Below, piece by piece: positions 18,584-27,682 of a DNA stretch of 64,000 nucleotides (positions are counted from its first letter, which is position 1; the number at the start of each line of letters is the position of its first letter). The position numbers and the translations under genes are program-made. The notes beneath the pieces are model-generated. The model saw only the letters and a program-made list of their open reading frames with translations. It was not told where the DNA came from and did no database searches. Source of the stretch: Bradyrhizobium sp. DOA9 (GTDB lineage Bacteria > Pseudomonadota > Alphaproteobacteria > Rhizobiales > Xanthobacteraceae); contig NZ_DF820425.1 of the NCBI RefSeq assembly GCF_000617845.2, forward strand, positions 2,717,725-2,781,724, read 5' to 3'.

Positions 18584-19354
18584 TCAGTTGCCGGCTGGGT
18601 ATGCCGCCGGGGCGGCCTGCGCCCGGTTCAGCAGGATGCCGACATCCTCGAGCTCCTGCACCCGTTCGTCGAGGCTTTCGCCCGCCGGGATGTTGAGGCG
18701 GTAGCCCACGTACCGCCTTGCCACGATCGCGTCGAAGCCGAGGCGGTCGCGGAGCTTCTTGCGCAGCTTGCTGACATGGCTCTCGATCACGCTCTCGTCG
18801 AAGGTGGACTCGAAGATGCCGTAGACCGCGTTGAAGATCTGCGTCTTGGTGATCCACTTGCCGTGGTTGGCCACCATATATTCGAGAATGCGCAGTTCGC
18901 GGCGGGGCAGGGTGAGGGCGTGGCCCGCGATTTCGGGGTCACGGCCGTTGAAGAAGACCTGGATCCTGCTCTCGCAGGGCCTCGGCAGCTCGCCCACCCG
19001 GCGGCGCGCGATCGCGGCCGTTCGGGCGAGGATCTCGCGCAGGTGGATCGGCACGTGCACGACGTCGTCCACGCCCGATTCGAACAGCTCCAGCGTGTTC
19101 TTGAGCATCTTCTGGCCGCTCATGGCGATGATGGGAGCCGATGAGCGCTTGCGCATTGCCCGCGGCAGGGTTCCGCGGGCATCGCAATCCCCGAGGAGAA
19201 AGGCGTCCACCGCCGCCAGATCGGATTCGCTCGCAGATTGCAGCCAGTCCCAGAATTCTCCGGAGGAGAAGCCGATCGACGATACGCCTTCGCGAACGAG
19301 CCCTCCGACGTAGCTGTTCGCGACGCTCTCGCGATCATCAACGATAATATACAT
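18584..19354 (-). CDS. ftcR: Flagellar transcriptional regulator FtcR/Rem-like
   Basis: An OmpR-family regulator, 256 residues, matching FtcR of Brucella and Rem of Sinorhizobium, which switch on flagellar genes. Residues 1-115 form a receiver-like domain and about 125-225 the winged-helix DNA-binding domain (LPRRELRILEYMVANHGKWI, then ESHVSKLRKKLRDRLGFD). The acidic pair Asp6/Asp7 is present, but the usual phospho-Asp place appears to be Gly55 (next to Asp56) and the conserved Lys is Val101, so classical phosphorylation is doubtful. The ATG at 19354 is favoured over an upstream extension because the family begins with YIIVDD. It converges on the flagellar operon. Confidence 0.92.
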   Translation of the reverse strand: MYIIVDDRESVANSYVGGLVREGVSSIGFSSGEFWDWLQSASESDLAAVDAFLLGDCDARGTLPRAMRKRSSAPIIAMSGQKMLKNTLELFESGVDDVVHVPIHLREILARTAAIARRRVGELPRPCESRIQVFFNGRDPEIAGHALTLPRRELRILEYMVANHGKWITKTQIFNAVYGIFESTFDESVIESHVSKLRKKLRDRLGFDAIVARRYVGYRLNIPAGESLDERVQELEDVGILLNRAQAAPAAYPAGN

Positions 19355-20172
19355 CAGTCTTTCGCCCCTGTTTCGCACTTGTTGCGGCCGGTTGGTTGTT
19401 GTGATGCTCCGGCCCGCAACGATGCTGTTTGACGACATTCCATCCCGCGAACCGTTGTTGTGGTTTCGATATTCGCGGGCAGCCCTACGCGTTCAGTACC
19501 TGCGTTTCGCAGGCCTGTGACTTCAACTCGATACTGAAACGCTTACTGCGTGAGGCTCGGCGGGTGTCATACTGATCACCTCGCGGAGCAGATTGAGAAA
19601 CGACCTAGAACAGTTGCGCCAAGTTGCTCATTGCGTCCGAACACTGCTGAACCGTGTCGATCTCCTCGCCAACTGGCGAGAATCACTTGAGTAGAACCGT
19701 AACGATTGCCGATTTCCGATCAAGCGTGCCGAAGAAAGCGATTGCTATACGCGCTTGATGCTGTTGATTCGTTTCGGGTTGTTTCTTGATATATCCAATC
19801 GCATCAGTTGATTTTGATTCCGAACTACTTCTGCACCGTGCTGGTTGTATAGTTCCGCATCCCCGTACAATTACAGCTATTTCGGGTGGTGCTCCGGGGC
19901 ACGCACATTGAGGAGTTTTCAACCCCGGATTGACTCTGGAACTCGCCTTTCCACATGCGGCAGTTCGACTCACGTCTGCGCCGCGACTCCAGTTTGATGA
20001 AATCTTGGCGAGTGTGTGTCTTTCGAGTCGCACTATCGCCACGTGTATGGCTTGACCGACTTCATGCGACGTCGCATCGCGCGCGATGAGGGGCTTCGAC
20101 GCGCACGTTTCAGGCAAGCTTCGGCAGATAACGTCGCCGTTCGACAGACCGAACCGAACGGAGCATTTTCAT
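19355..20172. other. Gene-free 818-base stretch upstream of ftcR
   Basis: No supportable gene on either strand. The part from about 19680 to 19880 is visibly richer in A and T than its surroundings. Two inverted repeats stand out: a 6-bp stem with 4-base loop at 19665-19680, and 8-bp arms at 19719-19726 and 19752-19759. The stretch should hold the ftcR promoter and the promoter of the gene at 20173; a small RNA is possible but not shown. Confidence 0.5.
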
Positions 20173-21123
20173 ATGTTGTCCGATGGACAAGCTCGCCCCA
20201 ACGCGACCGCGAATGCTTCCGCGGCGGCCAAGCCGGCGCCGGAGGCGAGCGATGCAATGGACAACGCGGCGCCAACGGCGAGGCCTGCCGCGAGCGGAAA
20301 GCGTGTATCGGCCGCAGCCAGCGACGAGGCTCTCGCAAAGGAAGCACTCGAGGGCTTGAAGCGTATTCGTGCCAAGGCACGCCTCGACAAGATGGCGATT
20401 CCGAAACCCGCGCCGGCCGTGATCAAGCCGGCCGTGATCGTTGCGAAGCCGCCGCCGCCCCGTCCGACATGGGTCGTGCCGCTCGCAACGCTGGCGGTCG
20501 CTGCCATGTTGGTGGTCTGCGCCTGCACCGGCGTGATCGCCTATCTCACCACCCAGCCCGCGCCGAACAACGCTGCGGCCAATGCGGAGATCAGGATTCT
20601 GCGCGAAACCGTCGCGCAACTGCGCAAGCAGGTGTCGGGCGTGTCCGAAAATCTCGACGGCCTGCGCACCGCGGTCGATCAATCCAGCAAGGTCACGAAC
20701 GATCGCTTCGGCAGGTTTGCCGAGAATCTCGACCGGATCGAGCGGGTGAGCTCGTCCTCGACGGCAAAGCTCGACAAGCTCGCTCAGGTGCAGGCCCAGG
20801 CTCCTGCGCCGGCAACGGTGCAAACGCAGCCGGTATCACCGCAAGGGCCGATGATGGCCGCGGTCGCAGCGCCCGAATTCACGGGATCGGTGCCTGCACC
20901 CGAGCGTGCGCCTGTGCCGCGCAAGGCAATTAAGGGCTGGTCGGTCCGCCAGGCCTATGAGGGGATCGCGATCCTGCAAGGGCCGAACGGCGTCATCGAG
21001 GCCGTGCTGGGACAGCAGGTGCCCGGTCTTGGCCGCATCGAAGAGATCAGGAACGAGAACGGGCGCCTGGTGGTGGAAGCCAGCGGCGGCGTCATCTATT
21101 CGTCGCGCAAGGCGACGCCCTGA
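20173..21123 (+). CDS. Membrane-anchored coiled-coil protein, unknown function
   Basis: I do not recognise this 316-residue protein. It has a long cytoplasmic N-terminus rich in Ala and Pro, one membrane helix at about residues 100-126, a periplasmic coiled coil (about 135-205), an Ala/Pro/Gln-rich linker, and a compact C-terminal domain (GWSVRQAYEGIAILQGPNGV with VPGLGRIEEIRNENGRLVV). The C-terminal shape is reminiscent of small beta domains in envelope assembly proteins. The ATG at 20173 has GGAG about 10 bases upstream. It may belong to the nearby motility region, but nothing ties it there. Confidence 0.8.
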   Translation: MLSDGQARPNATANASAAAKPAPEASDAMDNAAPTARPAASGKRVSAAASDEALAKEALEGLKRIRAKARLDKMAIPKPAPAVIKPAVIVAKPPPPRPTWVVPLATLAVAAMLVVCACTGVIAYLTTQPAPNNAAANAEIRILRETVAQLRKQVSGVSENLDGLRTAVDQSSKVTNDRFGRFAENLDRIERVSSSSTAKLDKLAQVQAQAPAPATVQTQPVSPQGPMMAAVAAPEFTGSVPAPERAPVPRKAIKGWSVRQAYEGIAILQGPNGVIEAVLGQQVPGLGRIEEIRNENGRLVVEASGGVIYSSRKATP

Positions 21124-21135
21124 TCGAGCCGCCTT

Positions 21136-21714
21136 CTATTGGCGGTGATGCTCGAAGCTGGTGCACAGCAGATCGACCTCCGCCTCGGCGATCGGCGCGC
21201 GAAACAGGCGGCAGCTGAACTCGACCGTCGTCTTGCTGTCGGCACTGGCGCGATCCTCCCGCAGGAAGATGCACCGCTTGCAGACGTCGGTGTGGTGCCG
21301 CTGCTCGGCGGCGTCGGAGTGGTCCAGGACGTGCCGGAACGTGTCGCGAAAGCGGATCTTGACCTCGTCGCCGAGAACGGCAATCGCTTCGAGAAGAACG
21401 TTGACGGGATCGCGCACCAGGAACTTCTTGCCCTGCTGGGTCACGCTCAACGTCACCGACCGCTTGTCCGTGGCCGAGCGCTTCCGCTCGAGATAACCGA
21501 GCCGCTCGAGCTCGCCGATGATGAACGAGGCGGTGCCGCGCGTGGTGCCGACGTAGCTTGCCAGCGCCGAGGGGGTTCGGGAAAATCGGTTGGCGCGAGA
21601 GAGGAAGCGCAGCGCCATCCATTCGCGGTCGCGCAAACCATGCTTGGTGCCTTCGAACCACAGGATGCGTGCGGCCTGCTCCAGCAGTTCGATCGATTCA
21701 CGAGCCAAATTCAT
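21136..21714 (-). CDS. MarR-family regulator with Cys-rich C-terminus
   Basis: A 192-residue winged-helix protein of MarR type: FLSRANRFSRTPSALASYVG and a recognition region TRGTASFIIGELERLGYLER, then the wing with DKRSVTLSVTQQG. Unlike ordinary MarR proteins it has an extra C-terminal region with Cys145-x2-Cys148, Cys168 and Cys184 near several His residues, suggesting metal or redox sensing. A perfect 12-bp palindrome lies 17 bases upstream of the start, a likely self-operator. It converges with the gene at 20173. Target genes are unknown. Confidence 0.85.
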   Translation of the reverse strand: MNLARESIELLEQAARILWFEGTKHGLRDREWMALRFLSRANRFSRTPSALASYVGTTRGTASFIIGELERLGYLERKRSATDKRSVTLSVTQQGKKFLVRDPVNVLLEAIAVLGDEVKIRFRDTFRHVLDHSDAAEQRHHTDVCKRCIFLREDRASADSKTTVEFSCRLFRAPIAEAEVDLLCTSFEHHRQ

Positions 21715-21730
21715 TTCAGTTCCAGGTCGG

Positions 21731-21742
21731 ATAAACGTTTAT
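21731..21742. promoter_or_regulatory. Perfect palindrome ATAAACGTTTAT, candidate MarR operator
   Basis: A perfect 12-bp palindrome sits 17 bases upstream of the MarR start codon. MarR proteins usually bind such short palindromes overlapping their own promoters. The assignment is inferred from position and symmetry. Confidence 0.5.
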
Positions 21743-22329
21743 TCAATTGGGCCTTGGGTAGCGCAATCGGAGCGGACGAGAATGAGACCGGTCGCGCTCC
21801 GTCGTCCGTTGCGGGCGAGCATCGCGCGTCGCGGGAAGAAGCCTCTGCGTTTCCGAAGATGGAACTTCCGGCCGTGGAACTAGGGTGTGACAAAGAAAGA
21901 CCGGGTAAATCGCGCAGCCGACATCCTCCGAAAATTTCAATCAAATGACGGCGGTTCGCGCGTGAATTGGCCGTGATGGGCAATGCGAAAGCAACATGAT
22001 GTGTCATCATCGTCACTGCGATTGCTATTTGTTGCGGCAGAGCCTGTCGGGTGTGCGCTCGGGCGCATTCTGTGCAGCGCCAAGCGGCCTGGCCGGCACG
22101 CAAAGAACCATTCTTTTCGGTTAATGGATGTCGCGATGCAGTGCGGCCAGACGGTTAAGTCCGGCACACGACCCATGCTCCGGCGAGCGGCGGACATCTG
22201 TGTTCGCCAACGAAGGGGTGAGGTGGCGAGCGGCATCCTCGCAGGCTGGTGAGTTGCCTTTGCCCGGGAATTATCGGCGAATGCGGCGCCCGAAGGGCAA
22301 CAGCATGGGAATCAGGAATGGGAAGAACC
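21743..22329. other. Gene-free stretch between MarR gene and dienelactone hydrolase
   Basis: About 590 bases with no convincing gene on either strand; possible short frames lack both ribosome sites and recognisable products. It must contain the divergent promoters of the MarR and hydrolase genes. No strong terminator or repeat was seen. Confidence 0.5.
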
Positions 22330-23217
22330 ATGAGCTTTGAAACCGCCATGACATCGGACGCCATCGGACTGACGAAAGTCGCCCCGCTCTCGCGCCGCGG
22401 ATTTATGAGCGCCACCGCGGCCGTCGCGGCTGGCTACACGCTCGCGGCAGGTCCGGTCCGGGCCGACATCATCACGACGGATACAAGCGGCCTCCAGGTG
22501 GGCGATGCCAGGATCAAGGTCGGCTCCGAGGAAATGCCCGCCTATTTCGCCCGCCCGGCCGGCAACACCAAGGCGCCGGTGATCGTCGTGGCGATGGAGA
22601 TCTTCGGCCTGCACGAATACATCCGGGATGTCACGCGCCGCCTCGCCAAGCTCGGCGCGTTCGCGATCGCGCCCGACTATTATTTCCGCAAGGGCGTCGA
22701 CCTGACCAGGATCTCGGATATCAAGGAGCTGCTGCCGGTGGTGAATGCGAAGCCGGACGCGGAGCTGCTGTCGGATCTGGACGCGACGGTCGCCTGGGCA
22801 GGTTCGCAAGGCGGCGATACGACGAGGCTCGGCATCATCGGCTTCTGCCGGGGCGGCCGCACGGTCTGGGAATATGCCGCCCACAGCGGTGCGCTCAAGG
22901 CGGGCGTAGCCTTCTACGGGACCTTGGTCGATCCCGCCAACCCGTTGTGGCCGAAGAGTCCGCTGCAGCTCGCGCCCGAGATGAAGGCGCCGGTGCTCGG
23001 CCTCTACGGCGGCGCCGATACCGGCATTCCCGTCGCCCAGGTCGAGCAGATGAAGGCCGCGCTCGAGCAGAGCAAGAAGACGGCCGACTTCAAGATCTAT
23101 CCCGAAGCGCCGCACGGCTTCCATGCCGACTATCGCGGCAGCTACCGCAAGGACGCCGCGGAAGATGCGTGGAAGCAGGCAGAGGCCTGGTTCAAGACAT
23201 ACGGCGTGTTGAGCTGA
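22330..23217 (+). CDS. Dienelactone hydrolase family protein, Tat-exported
   Basis: An alpha/beta hydrolase of the dienelactone hydrolase family, 295 residues. The N-terminus has a twin-arginine signal (SRRGFM at 21-26, then a hydrophobic run ending AGPVRA at 45), so it acts in the periplasm. The catalytic set is Cys173 in GFCRGG, Asp230 in YGGADTG and His262 in PHGFHADY. The ATG at 22330 has GGAAG upstream; the Met at residue 7 is an alternative. The true substrate is unknown. A strong terminator follows. Confidence 0.92.
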   Translation: MSFETAMTSDAIGLTKVAPLSRRGFMSATAAVAAGYTLAAGPVRADIITTDTSGLQVGDARIKVGSEEMPAYFARPAGNTKAPVIVVAMEIFGLHEYIRDVTRRLAKLGAFAIAPDYYFRKGVDLTRISDIKELLPVVNAKPDAELLSDLDATVAWAGSQGGDTTRLGIIGFCRGGRTVWEYAAHSGALKAGVAFYGTLVDPANPLWPKSPLQLAPEMKAPVLGLYGGADTGIPVAQVEQMKAALEQSKKTADFKIYPEAPHGFHADYRGSYRKDAAEDAWKQAEAWFKTYGVLS

Positions 23218-23230
23218 CGCTCAATCAAGA

Positions 23231-23255
23231 GGGCGGCCGGAGCGGCCGCCCTTTT
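23231..23255 (+). terminator. Rho-independent terminator
   Basis: A 9-bp GC stem (23231-23239 with 23243-23251), 3-base loop and TTTT follow the hydrolase stop. It also lies between two converging genes and may serve both. Confidence 0.85.
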
Positions 23256-23274
23256 CCTCCAGGGCGTGACGATC

Positions 23275-24543
23275 TCACTTCGTCATCGCGCCGTAGACGA
23301 TGTCCTGGACCTGCTCGCGGTAATATTTCCTGAGCTCACCCGGCGCCGCGGTCCCCACCACGACGACGAGACGCTCCTTGGGATCGCAGAAGAACTGCGT
23401 TCCGTAGGCTCCGTTCCAGGTGAACTCGCCGGGATTGCCGGGGACCGACGACAGTCCTTCGCTGGTCCGGACCGCCACCGAAAGGCCGAAGCCGAAGCCG
23501 CCGCGATGCGGCTCGACATTGGCGACGCTGTTCTTGATCTCGGGGCCGAGATGGTTCGTCGTCATGTGATGCACGGTCTTCGGACCCAGGATGCGCTGCC
23601 CGTCGAGCTCGCCGCCGTTGAGCAGCATCTGTCCGAAGCGGATGTAGTCGCCGACCGTCGCGAACGAGCAGGCGCCGCCGCAATCGAACTTGGTCGGAGT
23701 GTCCAGGAGCTTGATGGCTTGCGGCTTGCCCGTCAGCGGATCGTTCGCGAAGGGGCGGGCGAGGCGCGGGCGCTGCGCCTCGGTCGGATGAAAGGTCGCA
23801 TCCTTCATGCCGAGCGGCTGCCAGACATTGGCCGCGAGATAGTCGCCGAGCTTCTGCTCGCTCACCTTCTCGACGACAGCGCCGAGCACGTCGATCGAAA
23901 AGCCGTACTCGAACGCGGTCGAGGGCTGGTGCGCCAGCGGCAGCTTGGTGAGGCGATCGATGAAGGCCTGGGTGTCGCCTTCGATCGCCGGCGCTGTGCC
24001 ATCGGGATATTGCCGCGCCACCGGGCTCGATGAGTCCGGGCGGCCGCCATACATCAACCCCGACGTATGCCGATAGAGATCGTGGATGAAGATCGGCGAG
24101 GCCTGCGGCTCGAGCTTGAGCGAGCCGTCGGCCTGGGGTACGCCGACCTTCATGTCGGCGAAGCCCGCATAGTAATCGGACAGCTTGGCCTGCAGCGGCA
24201 GCCGTCCCTGCTCCATCAGCGTCAGGCCGGCGACAGCGGCCATCGGCTTGGTCATCGAGGCCAGCGCGAAGATCGCATCGAGCGGCATCGGCGTGCCCTT
24301 GGCCGGATCGAGCAGGCCATAGGCCTTGTAGTGGACGAGCTTGCCGTCGCGCGCGATGGCGACCACCGCGCCGGGCACGCGCTTGGCCGCGATCTCGCGC
24401 GCGAAGAAATCATCGAGGCGTGCGAGGCCTTGCTTCGAAAATCCGACATCGTCGGGATTGGCTTCGGGCAGCGGCGCGGCGCGCGCGGCACCGAGCGTGG
24501 CCACGGCAATCGTCGCCGCGATCATGGCGATCGTCTTGTTCAT
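23275..24543 (-). CDS. Beta-lactamase-family serine hydrolase, exported
   Basis: A class C beta-lactamase/esterase-fold protein, 422 residues, with a Sec-type signal peptide (residues 1-22). The SxxK motif is Ser96-Met-Thr-Lys99 (ASMTKPM). Further family landmarks are LYRHTSGL and a late GGFGFGLSV segment. Such proteins are usually esterases or peptidases rather than antibiotic-degrading enzymes. The ATG at 24543 has GGGAGGA directly upstream; a longer in-frame start would mask the signal peptide. It converges with the dienelactone hydrolase. Confidence 0.9.
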   Translation of the reverse strand: MNKTIAMIAATIAVATLGAARAAPLPEANPDDVGFSKQGLARLDDFFAREIAAKRVPGAVVAIARDGKLVHYKAYGLLDPAKGTPMPLDAIFALASMTKPMAAVAGLTLMEQGRLPLQAKLSDYYAGFADMKVGVPQADGSLKLEPQASPIFIHDLYRHTSGLMYGGRPDSSSPVARQYPDGTAPAIEGDTQAFIDRLTKLPLAHQPSTAFEYGFSIDVLGAVVEKVSEQKLGDYLAANVWQPLGMKDATFHPTEAQRPRLARPFANDPLTGKPQAIKLLDTPTKFDCGGACSFATVGDYIRFGQMLLNGGELDGQRILGPKTVHHMTTNHLGPEIKNSVANVEPHRGGFGFGLSVAVRTSEGLSSVPGNPGEFTWNGAYGTQFFCDPKERLVVVVGTAAPGELRKYYREQVQDIVYGAMTK

Positions 24544-24664
24544 TGCATCCTCCCAAGGGCGAGCGCGTTGCGTGGTGGCTCGCTCGAGGTCTAGATCATG
24601 ACCGCGCAGCGACGAAGTCAACCGCAGGCAAGACATGTCTGGCAGGCGCCGGGGTGCAGGAACC

Positions 24665-25513
24665 CTATCGTCCTTCGCCTGCGCGCCAGAGCGCGTCGAG
24701 GCCATGCCGATAGGTGGGGTGGACAAGCGTGACGCCGAGCTCGTGCTTCAGCTTCGCATTGGCGACACGGGCGCTGCTGGCATAGAAGCTGCGGGCCATC
24801 GCCGACATCTCGGCGGTGGCGAACGCTTCTTCCGGCGGCGGCGCCACGCCCATCAGCTGTGCAGCATGGGCGATCACGTCCTGCGGCGGCGCGGGTTCGT
24901 CGTCGCAGACGTTCCAGGTGCCGCCGCGCCCATGCTGGATCGCGGCCATGATCGCGCTCGCGATGTCGTCGACGTGGATGCGGTTGAAAACCTGTCCCGG
25001 CTTGACGATGCGCCGCGCCGTTCCCGCGCGCAGCGTCGCCAGCGCATTGCGGCCGGGACCGTAGATGCCCGCAAGCCGCAGGATCGCCGCATCGCCGCCC
25101 GTCGCGTCCGTCCAGGCCTGCTCCGCCGCGATCCGCATGCGCGTGCGGTCGAGCACGGCCTGCGGCGGCGTGCTCTCGTCGACCCAGCTGCCTGCGTGAT
25201 CGCCATACACCCCGATGGTGGAGAGATAGACGACCTTGCGGCGGTTTCCCTTGAGCACGCCGCCAAACGCCGCGATGGCGGGATCGCCGGTGCTGCCGGG
25301 CGGGATCGACACCAGGAGGACGTCGGCGTCGCGAACCCGTTCAACCGTCGCGGGCGACGGATGGCTGCCGGAAAACGGATGCACCTCGACGTCCGCGAGA
25401 TCGTTCCGCTGCGCGGGATCGCGCACGGTGCCGGCGACATGCGAGAAGCTGCCGCCGTGCTTGCGGACGAAATGCCGGGCGGTATAGCCGAGGCCGAGGA
25501 TGAAGAGCCGCAT
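24665..25513 (-). CDS. NAD(P)-binding epimerase/dehydratase-like protein (SDR family)
   Basis: An extended/atypical SDR of 282 residues with a Rossmann start (FILGLGYTARHF), the VVYLSTIGVYGDH segment that supplies the catalytic Ser and Tyr region, and RLAGIYGPGRNAL. It resembles YeeZ-type sugar-nucleotide epimerase homologues whose reaction is unknown. It stands alone, 121 bases upstream of the serine hydrolase on the same strand. Confidence 0.85.
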   Translation of the reverse strand: MRLFILGLGYTARHFVRKHGGSFSHVAGTVRDPAQRNDLADVEVHPFSGSHPSPATVERVRDADVLLVSIPPGSTGDPAIAAFGGVLKGNRRKVVYLSTIGVYGDHAGSWVDESTPPQAVLDRTRMRIAAEQAWTDATGGDAAILRLAGIYGPGRNALATLRAGTARRIVKPGQVFNRIHVDDIASAIMAAIQHGRGGTWNVCDDEPAPPQDVIAHAAQLMGVAPPPEEAFATAEMSAMARSFYASSARVANAKLKHELGVTLVHPTYRHGLDALWRAGEGR

Positions 25514-25628
25514 GCGTCTCCGGTGCAGGTCGAAATGGAAGCGGCGAGCTTCACCGCATCAAGACAGCTAAACAAAAGCTGAAAAACAACCCCATGCACA
25601 GTAGATCACGCCGCCGTGATCGCCGTAC

Positions 25629-26036
25629 TCAGTGGACCCGATGACTGGCTCTATCGTCCTCAGCCTGCTCGACAATCTGTGCGATCGGGCTGGACTGATG
25701 GTGCACCAGGCGCCAGTCGTCGCCGACGCGGCGAAAATGGTTGGCGGCGGCGAGCGCAGTGCCGTCGACGATCTCGATGCAGAGCACGCGGGCGCTGTCG
25801 CCGTCGACGATGGCCTGCGGCTCGGCGCAGACGATCTGCGGCCGCTGCGGGTTTTGCAGGATGTCGCGCCAGCTTCCGATCACCGTGGCGCGTCCGATGA
25901 TGGCCGGCCAGCCGGGATGGATGCAGGAGATGCCGTCGTCGTCCGCCCACATCCGTTCCATGCCGGCGAAGTCGCCACTTGAAAACGCGGCGTAAAAGGC
26001 CGCGTTGGCGGCGATGACCTTGGTGTCGTTTCCCAT
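25629..26036 (-). CDS. SnoaL-like/NTF2-fold protein
   Basis: A 135-residue single-domain protein of the nuclear-transport-factor-2 fold (MWADDDGISCIHPGWPAIIG, then ARVLCIEIVDGTALAAANHF and WRLVHHQSSPI). Members range from ketosteroid isomerases to proteins of unknown role; no catalytic set can be assigned here. The ATG at 26036 follows GAGAG; an upstream in-frame ATG adds six residues. Confidence 0.85.
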   Translation of the reverse strand: MGNDTKVIAANAAFYAAFSSGDFAGMERMWADDDGISCIHPGWPAIIGRATVIGSWRDILQNPQRPQIVCAEPQAIVDGDSARVLCIEIVDGTALAAANHFRRVGDDWRLVHHQSSPIAQIVEQAEDDRASHRVH

Positions 26037-26132
26037 CGCTCTCGGGTGGGGCAAGGACAGGCAAAAATCAAGCGCGACTTCCGTTCGAATTCGCGTCGAT
26101 TTGGACGCAGTGCAGCATTGCCCGCTTTATGG

Positions 26133-27617
26133 TCAGGCCGAGACGTGCGTCTCCACCGCCCGCCGCGCACCAACCCGGTAGAGTTGGCCGAGCGCTGCGG
26201 TGACGGCCTCGCGCAGGCGCGGCTCGGCGCCGAGCGGCCCGAACACCTTCGCCACCCCGAGCAGGGCCGGCGCGAGGCGCTTGGCGACGGGTCCCGCCTC
26301 GCGCGCCAGCGCGGCGAACTCGCCGGCGAGCGGATCGCGCACGTCGATCGGCCGTCCCCGCTCGTCGAGGCCGGTGACGTAGCGCATCCAGCCGGCCACC
26401 GCGAGCGCATGCGTTGCGATCGGCAGGCCTCTCGCAAGGCGATCCCGCATCGCGCCGAGCAGCCGCTGCGGCAGCTTCTGCGAGCCGTCCATGGCGATCT
26501 GCCAGGTGCGGTGATGCAGCGCCGGATTGGAAAAGCGCTTGAGCAACGAGGCGCGGTAGGCGGCAAGATCCGTGCCCGCGGGCATGGTCAGCGTCACCGC
26601 GGCCTCTTCCATCACCCGGGCGGCGAGGCGCGCAAAGTGCGGGTCCTGCATGGTGTCGGCGATGGTCTCGTAGCCGGAGAGATAGCCGAGATAGGCCAGC
26701 GCGGAATGGCTGGCGTTGAGCAGACGCAGCTTCATCAGCTCGAACGGCTTGACGTCGCCGACGAGCTCGACACAAGCAGCAGTAAGGTCCGGCCGGCCCG
26801 CGGTGAAGCGGTCCTCGATCACCCATTGCGTGAACGGCTCGGTCATGACAGGCCAGGCGTCGCGCATGCCCAGCGCGGATGATACCGCATCGCGGTCGGC
26901 ATCCGTCGTCTCCGGCACGATGCGGTCGACCATGGTCGAGGGGAACGCGACCGTATCGGCGATCCACTTGCCGAGATCCCCAGAGCGCAGTGCGGCGAAC
27001 TGCGTCACGATCCGCTGCACGGTGTGGCCGTTGGCGGCGAGGTTGTCGCAGCACAACACGGTGAAGGGCGAAAGGCCCTGCGCCCGCCGCCGTGCCAGCG
27101 CCGCGACGATGAAGCCCGGCGCCGAGCGCGGCGCGTCGAAATTGTTCAGGTCATGCACGATGTCGGGATGCCGCTCGTCGAGATCGCCGGTCTGCGGCGT
27201 ATGGCAATAGCCCTTCTCGGTGACCGTGAGCGAGACGATGCGGGTGGCGGGATCGGCCATCCGCTCGACCAGGGCCGCCGGCTTCTCGCGTGCAACGAGA
27301 CTGTCGAGCAGGGCGCCGATCACCCGGTGCTCGGTACCTTCGGCGGAACGCACGGCGACCGTGTAGAGATGATCCTGTGGGGCGAGCGCGTCGCGCGTAT
27401 CCGGGCTGCGCAGGCTGGCGCCGACGATGCCCCAGGACGTGGCGCCCGCGGCAAGGCAGTCGTCGATGACCACAGCCTGATGGGCGCGATGAAAGGCCCC
27501 CAGGCCCAAATGCACGATGCCGGGCGTGAGACGCGATCTGTCATAGGCCGGTCGGCGGATGCCTGGCGCCAGCCGGTCGAGATTGGCGCGGCCAAGGCGC
27601 ATCGAGCTCTGGCGCAT
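26133..27617 (-). CDS. uxuB: Fructuronate reductase (mannitol dehydrogenase family)
   Basis: A 494-residue long-chain polyol dehydrogenase of the UxuB/mannitol dehydrogenase family. It has the N-terminal LGLGAFHRAHQA segment and the catalytic K-x4-N-x2-H motif at Lys296, Asn301, His304. Family members reduce D-fructuronate to D-mannonate or oxidise mannitol; linkage to uxuA, a GntR regulator and a sugar-acid TRAP transporter favours fructuronate reductase. The ATG at 27617 has GGGGGAG upstream. The gene is divergent from the GntR gene across a double palindrome. Confidence 0.85.
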   Translation of the reverse strand: MRQSSMRLGRANLDRLAPGIRRPAYDRSRLTPGIVHLGLGAFHRAHQAVVIDDCLAAGATSWGIVGASLRSPDTRDALAPQDHLYTVAVRSAEGTEHRVIGALLDSLVAREKPAALVERMADPATRIVSLTVTEKGYCHTPQTGDLDERHPDIVHDLNNFDAPRSAPGFIVAALARRRAQGLSPFTVLCCDNLAANGHTVQRIVTQFAALRSGDLGKWIADTVAFPSTMVDRIVPETTDADRDAVSSALGMRDAWPVMTEPFTQWVIEDRFTAGRPDLTAACVELVGDVKPFELMKLRLLNASHSALAYLGYLSGYETIADTMQDPHFARLAARVMEEAAVTLTMPAGTDLAAYRASLLKRFSNPALHHRTWQIAMDGSQKLPQRLLGAMRDRLARGLPIATHALAVAGWMRYVTGLDERGRPIDVRDPLAGEFAALAREAGPVAKRLAPALLGVAKVFGPLGAEPRLREAVTAALGQLYRVGARRAVETHVSA

Positions 27618-27682
27618 GGACGTCTCCCCCTTTGCTTTGCCGCTGCTTGACACGGCGTCCGTACCAGGTCAATGCTCCGGTC

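Noticed and set aside
21983..22252. 89-codon plus-strand frame before the dienelactone hydrolase
   Set aside because: No ribosome site and no recognisable composition; the region is better read as intergenic.
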